From contig CM019063.1 in assembly GCA_009667805.1 (NCBI GenBank), forward strand, positions 89,121,877 through 89,185,876: a DNA stretch of 64,000 nt, read 5' to 3'. Below the pieces are notes generated by a model. It saw only the letters and a list, made by a program, of their open reading frames with translations, ran no database searches and had not been told where the DNA came from. This stretch comes from Leptobrachium leishanense. Taxonomy: Eukaryota > Chordata > Amphibia > Anura > Megophryidae. The position numbers were made by a program, and so were the translations under genes. Shown here in pieces: positions 55,111-64,000 of this stretch; position 1 is the first letter of the stretch; the number at the start of each line of letters is the position of its first letter.

Positions 55111-55292
55111 CAGTGGTCCCAAGCCTGGCCTTCAGGTACACTAACACAAAAGATATTCGTGATTACCATGGGGAAAAGCAGACTGAATACTGCAATCACT
55201 GAGCAGCAAATCAAATCTTCTGTGCAGTGCATCAGATATCTGGCAAACCTGGCCCTTTAGGGATACTTGAGGATCAGGCTTGAAAACCACGG
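55111..55292. mobile_element. Short hAT-like MITE
   Basis: Left end CAGTGGTCCCAAGCCTG, right end (inverted) CCGTGGTTTTCAAGCCTG: a TIR of hAT type (CAGTGGT). Flanks CCATAGAT and CATTAGAG agree at only 5 of 8 bases, so the target duplication is decayed or wrong. Confidence 0.5.
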
Positions 55293-55380
55293 CATTAGAG
55301 GCCGTAACGTATGATCCATATACAAAAGACAGATGCGTTAGTGCCAAGCAGTATACCAGTAAGACCGAATTTATTTTAAC

Positions 55381-55400
55381 CCCTTCACTGCTGAGGCATT
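55381..55400 (-). repeat. piggyBac left terminal inverted repeat
   Basis: CCCCTTCACTGCTGAGGCAT next to TTAA; partner of 61151-61170. Identity falls quickly after about 14 bases. Confidence 0.65.
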
Positions 55401-56122
55401 TCACCGCTGTGTGCTGAGCTCATTTTTACAGTTTTTGCTCATCATGTTTAAATACGATTTGAAGTCACGTTTTATTATACAACCCAGACAAATTATATAT
55501 CCTTTTTTTCAGCAGTCTCAGCAGATTCAAAATATATCATTATTATGTCTAGAAGTTATGTATTTAAAAAAAACAACTAAAAAAGTGTGGAAAAATGAAA
55601 AATTTTGTTAAAATTCTAACAAACAATACTGCATATTTTTTTATATTTACACTTTATGACGAGAATCTTTGTGGTTATAGGTTGGTACATTAAGCACCTT
55701 TAAAAAAATGGTGTAATGGAGAATATTTCATGGTGTGTTTGTACAAAAATATGCAGTTTTCTAAAAATCAAAAAATCTGCTTTTTTTCTAACTTCATGAC
55801 TCATTGCATGTAATGCATAAAATTAGTATATCTAAACAAAATGAAATGGAAAAGTCATATATTTTCTAAAACTAGACAAAATTCCGCAAAAAAAGAGGCA
55901 TTTATGACACATTTTTTTATTTATTTTGCTATTCATAACGTTCTTCAAAAAACATGATATTAAAAAAAAAAAAAAATTTACAATTGGTCAAGAATTAAAT
56001 TGCATACTTTCATATTATTTTTGGAGTATTTTTTTTTTTTTTTTGTGAACCATATAAATATATCCCTCCTATTAAATAATAGTTCCAATTTGATTGTGCA
56101 GATAGAGTTTAGGCGGTATTGG

Positions 56123-56593
56123 AGGCGCTAATCTGCACCTTGCGCATACTACGTTTAGAGATGCGTTTTTGGCCATTATTTGAAAAAAGGCATACCTGCA
56201 ATTAAATGGCTCTAGCCCAAAAGGGAATTAAAATAAACAACATAAAGTATATATCAGGTGAAACTAGACACCCAGATGAATCAAACGAGGGGTTACTTCA
56301 AATTCTATCATAAAAATTGAGAGTGCAACAACTTGTGAAATTTGTCATTCTGGTGTGAAAAAAAAAAAAAAACATTTCCACAAGTTGTTGCGTTCTCAAT
56401 TTTTATGATAGAATTTGAAGTAACCCCTCGTTTGATTCATCTGGGTGTCTAGTTTCACCTGATATATACTTTATGTGGTCTATTTTAATTCCCTTTTGGG
56501 CTAGAGCCATTTAATTGCAGGTATGCCTTTTTTCAAATAATGGCCAAAAATGCATCTCTAAACGTAGTATGCGCAAGGTGCAAATTAGCGCCT
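56123..56593. repeat. Long inverted repeat, arms about 215 bp
   Basis: AGGCGCTAATCTGCACCTTG (56123) pairs with CAAGGTGCAAATTAGCGCCT ending at 56593; the arms are nearly perfect to a 35-base A-rich spacer at 56341-56375. A third, direct partial copy of the right arm lies at 56760-56917. Confidence 0.9.
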
Positions 56594-56759
56594 TGTGGTC
56601 CATCTAGGAGGACCCTGTCCACGAACACTGGGTCTCATTTTTATCAGAAGGGTTGGGGCTTTGCATTGAGCTAGAGAATGGCATAGTTTGCAAAGATTTT
56701 AGCGTGTCTGAAGGGATGGGAATAAAAAAAAAAATTGTTATTTCAGCAGAATTACAAAT

Positions 56760-56917
56760 TCCACAAGTTGTTGCGCGCTCAATTTTTATGATAGAATTTG
56801 AAGTAACCCCTCGTTTGATTCATCTGGGTGTCTAGTTTCACCTGATACATACTTTATGTGGTTTATTTTAATTCCCTTTTGGGCTAGAGCCATTTAATTG
56901 CAGGTATGCCTACTTTA
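56760..56917. repeat. Third copy of the inverted-repeat arm
   Basis: CCACAAGTTGTTGCG to GCAGGTATGCCTAC matches 56379-56527 in the same orientation with few changes, followed by an A-run. Confidence 0.85.
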
Positions 56918-57736
56918 AAAAAAAAAAAAAAAACACCAAATCACTCACCAAATTTTCCCCCTGAATTTGTGCTTCGCCAACAATTATGTAGTGTATCAAG
57001 AATGGTGTAGTAACTAAAAAGGGTTGCACAAACACACAACAAGCCCGCCACACACATTTTCCATTCACTCAAAACAGTTGGATTGGCACATGGGAAAGCC
57101 ATGTGAGCAGTAACGCCACGTCAAGGCCCCAACCAGGTTACTGACCATTCACACACCTTTCACATCTGTTTCACTCACTGAATCACACACCTTTCATGCA
57201 AGAAGTTAGTAAAAGAGGCGTGGGTGACATTAAGGGGGGGGCAAAGAAGGGAAAAGTGCAGAAACACGGACTGGGAGAAGAGAAAGTTACAAAAGGGAAA
57301 CACAATGAGGATTGGAGGGGGCGGAATAGGAACACCCCCCCCCATTCACACACCTTTCACAGCTGTTTCACTCACCTTTCATGAAAGAAGAGAGGTAAGG
57401 GGAGTGGGTGAAGATAAGGGGGCAAAGAAAAGGAAAGAGACATGGAAATTGATGCAAGCACCATTCATATTTGTCCTCAGATGCTTCTGTCTACATCTGA
57501 TGTACGGAGGACATCAGATTGTTGGGGATGGGGCATCCTATTTTATACTATGTGGGGTTCATTACATTATAACTAAGGATATTTTGTGTGACTGTGCTGG
57601 GGTGGGGAACACTTATGTGGGGTTCATTACATTATAACTGGGGGGTGGGTAGTGAAGCGAGGTGGGTAGTTTTTGATAAATTTAGGGGATCAAGACTGAT
57701 ATAGCAGTTTTATTCCCAGATTTACCAAGCATGCAG

Positions 57737-58519
57737 CTAGTACTCTAGCTCTGTATGGTAAATCTTAAAACATGTGGGCATACAAAGCCCAGGGTTGGAT
57801 GGACAGTTGGGGCAGTAATATCGGGTTTCTTTGCGACGCCCTTGGCGTGAGCAAACCCGACACCGTTTACATGGGGAAGCCTTTTTCTCCGTTGGAGGAA
57901 GGAAGTCGGCAAAGTGACGACCGCATAACCTTGCCATTTCATCTCCTTCATGACCAACGGGTACATCCTCTGGCGGGCAGAGCAGGCTCTGGATAACAGA
58001 TTCCTGAAATTTCAGTAATGTTATCCGTGGGGCATGGGTAGCCTTATACAGAATAAATGCATTAAGCATTGACATCTGTATAAGGTAGGCGACCAGTTTC
58101 TTATACCATGCGTAGCTCTTGCGAGCAAACGCATAGGGTACAAGCAGTTGGTCAGACCTGTCTACCCCTCCCATGTAACGATTGTAATCTTGAACACACA
58201 GCGGTTTCAAGATCTGGGCATCACTCCCCCTAACGCGAATTGCGGATGTGCGCTCGTCATGTATTGATGACAGCATATGCACGTCCTTTTTATCTGTGAA
58301 TTTCACAGCTAGCAATTCAGCGCATCTCAGGGCTGATGTCTCTCCCCTCTTTTGCTTTCTAAACAAATGTTTAGGAAAGCCTTTCCTGTTAACACGAATT
58401 GTGCCACAGGCTCCAGTGCCATTGCTGTACAAAAATTTGTACAGCGGCACGCCAGTGTAAAAATTATCTGTGTAAACATGATAGCCTTTACCAAATAGAG
58501 GGTGCAATAGATCCCACAC
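57737..58519 (-). pseudogene. piggyBac transposase, C-terminal part
   Basis: Carries the second catalytic Asp (YHVYTDNFYTG), the third (YMGGVDRSDQL), and a C-terminal Cys-rich zinc-binding domain (CKRCRVCSRQGRRKETRYYC then CPNCPSNPGLCMPTCFKIYH). About 260 residues to the stop at 57737. It follows 58519-59556 after a frame change; the sequence at the joint (GTGAGAAAATA) suggests loss of a GTGA repeat or a similar small indel. Confidence 0.93.
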
Positions 58520-59556
58520 TATTTTCTCACTGGCGGAAAAAGAGGGGGGCAGTCCGGGGGAGCCAGTTGGGAGTCCTTTCCAGTGTATACACGAAAGCGG
58601 TATGTGTATCCACTGGAGCTCTCACACAATTTATAAAGCTTTATGCCATAGCGAGATCTCTTTGAAGGGATGTACTGCTTGAAAGCAATACGTCCCTTGA
58701 AAAGAAGCAAGGACTCATCAACTGACAGGTTTTGGCCCGGAGTGTAACACTCCTCAAATCTTGCCATAAAATGGTCAAGGACAGGCCGCAACTTATACAG
58801 TCGATCGTGATCTGGGTGGTCACGGGGCAAAGCATTTGCATTATCGTTATAATGCAAATACCGCAGGAGCAATAAATATCTGTCCCTGCTCATAGTAGCA
58901 GGGAAGATAGGGGTGGCCTGGATACTATCTTTCGACCAGTATGAGGATATGCTGGGTTTTTGCACAATCCCCATCTGCAGAGTGAGGCCCCAGAACTTCC
59001 TCATCTCTGGTAAACTGGTCGGGGTCCATTGGCGAGCCCTGGCATGGGGCCCCAATTCTGCCCTTAGACCCTGAATATATTGTTCAGCATACAGATTGGT
59101 CTGCTGAACAATAGATTCCAAGAACCCATCGTCCATAAACAGCTGAAAATAGTCAATGGGATCAAAATTAGCGGTGTCCACCAGGATGCCAGGATTGCCA
59201 GAAAATTGCGGCACTTCTGGCTGGACCATATTAGGGGAGGTCCAATCAGATCCTGGTTCAGGCCTCGCTACAGCCTGTATGCCAGATGATCCTGCAGTGG
59301 GTCGCTGGGCCGGTGCAGGATCAGGCAGTGCAACTGCAGAAGTTGCACTGCCACTTGAGCGATGTGGGAACGCCGTGCGGCGACGCTGTGGCGCACTACA
59401 CTGTTCCTCTTCATCACTGGAGCTGTCACTAAGTGACAATGGTCCAGCAATGAAATCGCTGCCAGATTCTTCAAAAGAGTCACCATCAGCGCTGGAATCA
59501 GAGTCTGACCTCATAAGGAGATCAGCTGCTTCCTCAGCACTGAATCGCTTGGCCAT
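58519..59556 (-). pseudogene. piggyBac transposase, N-terminal part
   Basis: From ATG at 59556 (MAKRFSAEEAADLL). An acidic, Ser-rich N-terminus (SDSDSSADGDSFEESGSD) is followed by the dimerisation/DNA-binding region (FFQLF-like YFQLFMDDGF, SRDRYLLLLRYLHYND) and the first catalytic Asp (NLSVDESLLLFKGR). It ends early after PPLFPPVRK at 58519. Start and domain order match frog Uribo-type and PGBD4-like transposases. With 57737-58519 all three catalytic Asp residues are present; only one frameshift is seen. Confidence 0.94.
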
Positions 59557-59634
59557 AATTTATTTTTGAAAAATAAACTTATTCTCAAAAAGAATATTAT
59601 GCCGTCAGTGTGTAAATTTGTGTGTGTGATTATA

Positions 59635-59712
59635 TATAGATTTTATACATATATATATGTGCGTGTATGTATATATACGTGTAAGTGTGTGTATATATGT
59701 ACGTGTAAGTGT
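59635..59712. repeat. Alternating TA/TG-rich simple repeat
   Basis: TATATAT and GTGTGTAT words with a repeated ACGTGTAAGTGTG, upstream of the transposase start. Confidence 0.8.
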
Positions 59713-59925
59713 GTTCTTTTATAATTCACCTTGATAAAATGTAGACAGAATATCTGCGACACTATCACCAGGCGATCTGCAGGCAGACTGAGGATACAAT
59801 TGTAATTCCTTATGATTATTTAAAAATTCGTCCCTCGTGATTGGCTAGAAGCCCGTCGCTAGGATACGGGTTCACTGAAGGGTTACAGTTGTATCCTTAG
59901 TTGCCATGTTGGGGTTGGCAACATG

Positions 59926-60930
59926 TCATTATTACACGTAGGTGATCATTGTAGAAACCATGATTACCTATCTGTAATAAAAAAATATTAATAAAATATT
60001 ATAGAGGGTTCTTATTTATTAAAGGGGGGGGTTGGGGGTCTCTAGGCAGTTTTGATTTCTAAAACTGCCACTAGAGACCCCCACTGTGTGGTGTTTGGTG
60101 CATTTTTTTTTGTGGGGGGATTACACCTTCATGAGGGGCACCGTTGGAACGGACAGACTATGACCATTTCAGCGATGCCTCTCTGGTGTCTGTACCCCTT
60201 ATGGATGAGGAGGTAGAGGGGTTCAAAGGAACCCCCCCCCTCCCCTTCATCCAGCGAAGTGTCATTTATTACATGTAGGTGATCATTGCTACTGCAGTGA
60301 TCACCTATCTGTAATAAAAAATCTATTAATAAAATATTATTTGGGGAGTTAATATTTATTAAAGGGGGGGGTTGGGGGTCTCTAGGCAGTTTTGATTTCT
60401 AAAACTGCCACTAGAGACCCCCACTGTGTGGTGTTTGGTGCAATTTTTTTTGTGGGGGGATTACACCTTCATGAGGGGCACCGTTGGAACGGACAGACTA
60501 TGACCATTTCAGCGATGCCTCTCTGGTGTCTGTACCCCTTATGGATGAGGAGGTAGAGGGGTTCAAAGGAACCCCCCCTCCCCTTCATCCAGCGAAGTGT
60601 CATTTATTACATGTAGGTGATCATTGCTACTGCAGTGATCACCTATCTGTAATAAAAAATCTATTAATAAAATATTATTTGGGGAGTTAATATTTATTAA
60701 AGGGGGGGGTTGGGGGTCTCTAGGCAGTTTAGATTTCTAAAACTGCCACTAGAGACCCCCACTGTGTGGTGTTTGGTGCATTTTTATACTTTTTTTTGTG
60801 TGTGGGGGGGCTACACCTTCATGAGGGGCAGCGCTGGAACGGTCAGACTATGACCGTTCCAGGGATGCCTCTCCGGTGCCTGTGAACCTCATGACTGAGG
60901 AGGTAGAGAGGTCAGAACGACCTCACCCCC
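59926..60930. repeat. Three tandem 340-bp units inside piggyBac
   Basis: Unit starts AAAGGGGGGGGTTGGGGGTC at 60021, 60361 and 60699, preceded by a partial unit from 59926. Units 1 and 2 are almost identical; unit 3 diverges after about 150 bases. Each unit holds hairpins: GGGGGTCTCTAG / CTAGAGACCCCC, and TAGGTGATCA / TGATCACCTA. The second half of unit 3 runs into the transposon's subterminal region. Confidence 0.92.
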
Positions 60931-60955
60931 TCCCCACCGGCGGGCGCCTACTTAA

Positions 60956-60986
60956 TGACGTCATCGCGACCGTCGCGATGACGTCA
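60956..60986. repeat. Perfect 31-bp palindrome with two CRE-type motifs
   Basis: TGACGTCATCGCGAC and GTCGCGATGACGTCA are exact inverted 15-mers around a single C. Each arm holds the palindromic octamer TGACGTCA (the consensus CRE/ATF site). It lies about 185 bp inside the transposon's right end, upstream of the transposase. Confidence 0.9.
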
Positions 60987-61094
60987 GTGCGCCGGGAGGA
61001 GCCCCACGGAGAGGCCTAGCGTCTGGTAAGTCAGACCACCGCGGGACTTCTCCCGGAGCACTCGGGATTTCCCGCAGGGCAGCCTAACGTCTGT

Positions 61095-61154
61095 GACGTG
61101 TGGGGGACGTCCGCAGCATGCTGCGTGCACATCCGAGGACGTCTCCCACACGTC
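61095..61154. repeat. Subterminal inverted repeat at the piggyBac right end
   Basis: GACGTGTGGGGGACGTCC (61095-61112) pairs with GGACGTCTCCCACACGTC (61137-61154), one mismatch in 18, around GCAGCATGCTGC. Frog piggyBac ends carry a comparable internal repeat; this is probably a transposase-binding site. Confidence 0.78.
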
Positions 61155-61170
61155 GGCAGCAGCGAAAGGG
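61151..61170 (-). repeat. piggyBac right terminal inverted repeat
   Basis: Read inward from TTAA: CCCTTTCGCTGCTGCCGACG. Partner of 55381-55400. Confidence 0.7.
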
Positions 61171-61338
61171 TTAATGAAGAGCAGAGGAAACAGCAAATGT
61201 TTAAGGATTATTTACATTGAAAACTGAAAAAGGGCTCCTGGTCCCTATTTATTTTATTTGTTTATTTATTAAAAAGTAAAATTTATTATGTGCTTCATCT
61301 GAAAAATGAATTTTCTCAGGGTATAAACAAAATACAAC

Positions 61339-62124
61339 TGTAACAGATTTCAGTACCCATCTGTTATTGCCGCTTTCTTGCCAGACCCCCGTGCTCTCCC
61401 AGCAGGCTTACGTGCCTTTCTCCAGTCCTTAGACAAAGCTTAATGGTACCAGTCTCGGATCTACAGAGTTGTCTTATTTCTGGGGGACTTTTGAAAAGCA
61501 ACAACACTGAACACCTTTATTTGGTTAACTATACACATCCCCTGGCGGAGCATGGTAGCCAATAGAAAATAACACCCTGGCCTCCCATTGCCCCTCATCA
61601 TAATCCTTCTCCTATCATCATGTTGTGAGCTTTTGATTTTGTGATGCTTCTTCAGTATGCTTCTCGGAGTGAGACATAATCAGACCTGGTACAGACAGTG
61701 AGATAAACATTGTGTCAACATTTCTAGACAGGGTAGAACAATGACAGATGTGAATGGTAAATTGGATTATAGTCTAAAATATCGCATAATGGGGAAGTGT
61801 TTGCCCAATAAGGCAGATCAACAAAAGTCTGCTGAAACATACACCAGACATTAATACATTCCTGAGAGGGGATGCTGGAAAAGGTTAAAATAAACCAGCC
61901 AGCATCCTATCAGCAGATAGCAACAGATACACATAGACCATAACGATAGAAAGATAGACAGTAACATTATTCATACATAACACAGATTACACAAACACCC
62001 TGCACCCTACAGGCACAGGGTGATTTCAACATAAGAGATGGCAGCGAAATAATATAGAACATGAGGCACCTCCCAAATACATTTCAGGGCCCATGTACCC
62101 CAAGTTCAGAGTGACACACGTCAC
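61339..62124. mobile_element. Possible solo LTR (weak)
   Basis: Starts TGTAACAGATTTC and ends near CACACGTCACA, with ACAAC before and ACAAT after (4 of 5 bases alike). A minus-strand AAATAAAGG lies at about 61515. Character and length fit an LTR, but no second copy is present to confirm. Confidence 0.3.
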
Positions 62125-62161
62125 AACAATAAATAGAGAAAATACATACCTTGCTCTAGGC

Positions 62162-62238
62162 CAGGGGTGGGCAACCTAATCAGTGGCCAATCATCAAGGA
62201 AGAAGTTCCAAAATATCTGGAGGGCAAAAGTTGCTGAC
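62162..62238. mobile_element. Very short hAT-like MITE (about 77 bp)
   Basis: CAGGGGTGGGCAACCT at the left is a typical hAT start; the right side inverted reads GTCAGCAACTTTTGCCCTCC. Flanks CTCTAGGC and ACCTAGGC agree at 6 of 8 bases. Confidence 0.5.
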
Positions 62239-63639
62239 ACCTAGGCAATCCTAAACTCTGTGCACATCACCAATAACTCTATAGTTAAATTGCTCTTGCC
62301 ATTGTTTCTGACACTCTGACTTTTTGGAAATCGCAAAGTATTGCTACATCCATATTCAGAGATAGGACAACCTGTTCTGCCACCAGTTCGAACTTGGATA
62401 TTGCTCAAACGGATTATTTTGTATGTTTAACATATAAATATATTAAATACAGTATTATAATAAAAAACGGAATATTCTGAAAAATAAGTTTAAGGGGAAA
62501 AAAAGTTTTATTTTTTTACAGGTTACATAAATAAAGTCAATAATTTGCTAAGGAATGCATAGTCATAGATAAAGAAAGGTAAGGACAAAACATATATTCA
62601 ATAAAAAAGGTAACCAAAAGTGGGTGTTACCTTTTTATGATTTTGGGAAGATAATTCGTTACTTTAGTAAAGATTGAATAAACATTTGGAATCCTTTAAC
62701 CAGAAAAATTTAATAATTAAATATATAACAATTATAGAAGAGAAATTCAAATAGCAGCATAATACATCATATTACTGTCTAAACAATGTGGGATAATTTA
62801 ATGCAAAACACCTCCACAAAGCAACTGTGTTCGATGTTACATTTTTATTTCGTTATTGTACAAAAAACAACATTTATTATGGGATTTCAGAAACCGCAGA
62901 TTTATGCCTCTATTAAATATTCAGAATCAGACCTCATTTACATAATGTTGTTACTGAAAAATGAATTTAATTAAACATTCAGTGAAAGTAAAAGTTACTG
63001 AAGATCATTAGGAAGACTTTAATTTCTAAAAACACTCATTTGGCATTTACCTTAATTAAGTGTAGTGAAAGTAAAGTTATGTTTGAACATAAGTGAAAGG
63101 CATTCAATTAGCAAACAAGAAAAATGAAATAAAAAACATATTGTTTATACACTGATCTGTTTGACTGTAACCAGAATTTTTGTTTTGATCAGTCAGATTG
63201 ATATAACAAAGAAAATGAATCTTGAAAATGAGCAAAAACATATTAATCATTCAGGAAAGCGTAGTTATAATTTCATTTTCTCTCCCCTGTACCCTCAATA
63301 TGTATTCACCAGCCTCCCATAAAAATCCATGTGTGCATACTTATATATGTATTCATAAGGCCTTTGAAGAAAAGACGCAAAGGGTATGCAAAAATGAACA
63401 TTGACATCAACATCATCATCAAACGTGATGTACAAATGTATGCATATTCAGAAATGTATAAGAATAAAGAATATCATGGTGCATTAAAAATAATGTGTAT
63501 GTTACAGTTGATCTTTTTCAAGCCTAGAGACAGAATGCTCTCTTACACTTTCTTGGCATTACTTCGGATGCACGCCTAGCACAGGGAACATTGATATAAA
63601 CACGTTTGATAGATACCAAACATAGAAATGTGTCTGTTG
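62239..63639. other. No gene seen
   Basis: A/T-rich sequence without a supported feature. Confidence 0.5.
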
Positions 63640-63967
63640 CAAATGAACCTCATTTCCATTTGGGCTCCAGAACATGCCCCCAAAGTTATAGCAACTTGGG
63701 CATAATGCCCAGGGTGCTAACACTTTTTAAAGCCAATTGGGGAATGTCTCCAACTTTTTCCCAGTTGATTATGCACAGAGCTCAGAAGTGTAGTAACTCC
63801 TTTTGGCCAGCAGGTGGTGATATTGGGCTGCCAAATAGGTTATTACAATAAGAAATGCATTGAGAATATTCTCAAATATGTCTTACTGTGTAATTGATTA
63901 CAAATGATTTGCCAAAAAACCCCAAAAAACACTGGTTCCTAGTAGTGTTTTCTTGGAAAATCACCTG
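63640..63967. repeat. Interspersed repeat, second copy
   Basis: Matches 32320-32465 and 35129-35300 in order (CTCCAGAACATGCCCCC, GGTGCTAACACTTT, GATTATGCA, CAAATATGTC, AAAATCACCTG). This copy lacks the L1-type insertion and serves as the empty-site comparison, though diverged. Confidence 0.7.
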
Positions 63968-64000
63968 CAGGGTTATTCAAAGAGAATAGAAAAGTCATCA
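63968..64000. mobile_element. Left end of another CAGGGTTATTC-type MITE (cut by window)
   Basis: CAGGGTTATTCAAAGAGAAT is the TIR of the family found at 22362, 28597 and 48304; the following AAAAGTCA also matches copy 1. Confidence 0.7.

Larger units (their letters stand above)
55377..61174 (-). mobile_element. Complete piggyBac transposon (Uribo-type), transposase frameshifted
   Basis: TTAA at 55377-55380 and 61171-61174 flank ends CCCCTTCACTGCTGAGG (left) and, inverted, CCCTTTCGCTGCTGCCG (right), matching at most of the first 14 bases. Between them lies a minus-strand transposase (57737-59556) broken once at 58519. The element is 5.8 kb, larger than the usual 2-4 kb, because of a long inverted repeat on the left (56123-56593) and three tandem 340-bp units on the right (59926-60930). 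Confidence 0.82.

Noticed and set aside
57196..57637. Plus-strand frames left of the piggyBac transposase
   Set aside because: Low-complexity G/A-rich translation in two overlapping phases with no domain.
1..64000. A host gene or a multi-gene system (defence island, biosynthetic cluster, immune locus)
   Set aside because: Every protein with a recognisable domain belongs to a transposable element; the rest shows no conserved ORF.

Overview
This window is a densely nested mosaic of transposable elements in a vertebrate, most likely an amphibian (frog). That host call is an inference. It rests on the combination of a piggyBac transposase of the frog Uribo type, a Penelope-like element with a GIY-YIG domain, an L1-type ORF1, CR1-like and L2-like LINEs, tRNA-type SINEs, PNMA-like-gag Ty3/Gypsy elements and many palindromic MITEs. 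No host protein-coding gene, rRNA or tRNA gene could be supported, and nothing resembling a prokaryotic operon or defence island is present.

Layout. 1-7853: minus-strand Ty3/Gypsy element, copy 1 (left LTR cut by the window edge), inserted in a 122-bp tandem repeat at the 3' side of a minus-strand Penelope-like element (to about 11520). 11.5-16 kb: a tRNA-type SINE and a 1.09-kb solo LTR with a 5-bp target duplication, which has split a 40-bp satellite block. 16.2-18.5 kb: L2-like LINE pieces. 18.5-24.2 kb: a likely solo LTR, MITEs of two TIR families and a 481-bp palindrome. 25.4-27.7 kb: a dead Tc1-like transposon and a 905-bp non-autonomous hAT element with a perfect 8-bp target duplication. 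28.4-31.1 kb: a second SINE, another MITE and the main 40-bp satellite array. 32.45-35.14 kb: an L1-type insertion with 5' UTR, intact ORF1, minisatellite and A-tail but no ORF2. 35.4-45.4 kb: a CR1-like LINE interrupted by Gypsy copy 2, with a 4-bp target duplication. 45.9-54.6 kb: a LINE 3' fragment whose tail matches the SINE tail, two TTAA/TAT-type MITEs, further CR1-like copies and a 1.1-kb foldback element. 55.4-61.2 kb: a complete piggyBac element between TTAA sites, with a single-frameshift transposase. 61.3-64 kb: a possible LTR, a small hAT-like MITE and the start of another MITE.

How the parts relate. The two Gypsy copies share one design: 1.1-kb LTR, tRNA-Pro-like primer site, PNMA-like Gag with a CCHC knuckle, a GGGAAAC -1 frameshift signal followed by a stem, and a Pol with protease, RT, RNase H and integrase plus a long acidic, proline-rich tail. 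Both are broken by small indels. The SINE copies carry the same 3' tail as the LINE at 45.9-46.8 kb, the pattern expected if that LINE family mobilises them. The insertion order can be read in places: CR1 before Gypsy 2, satellite before solo LTR, an older interspersed repeat before the L1-type insertion.
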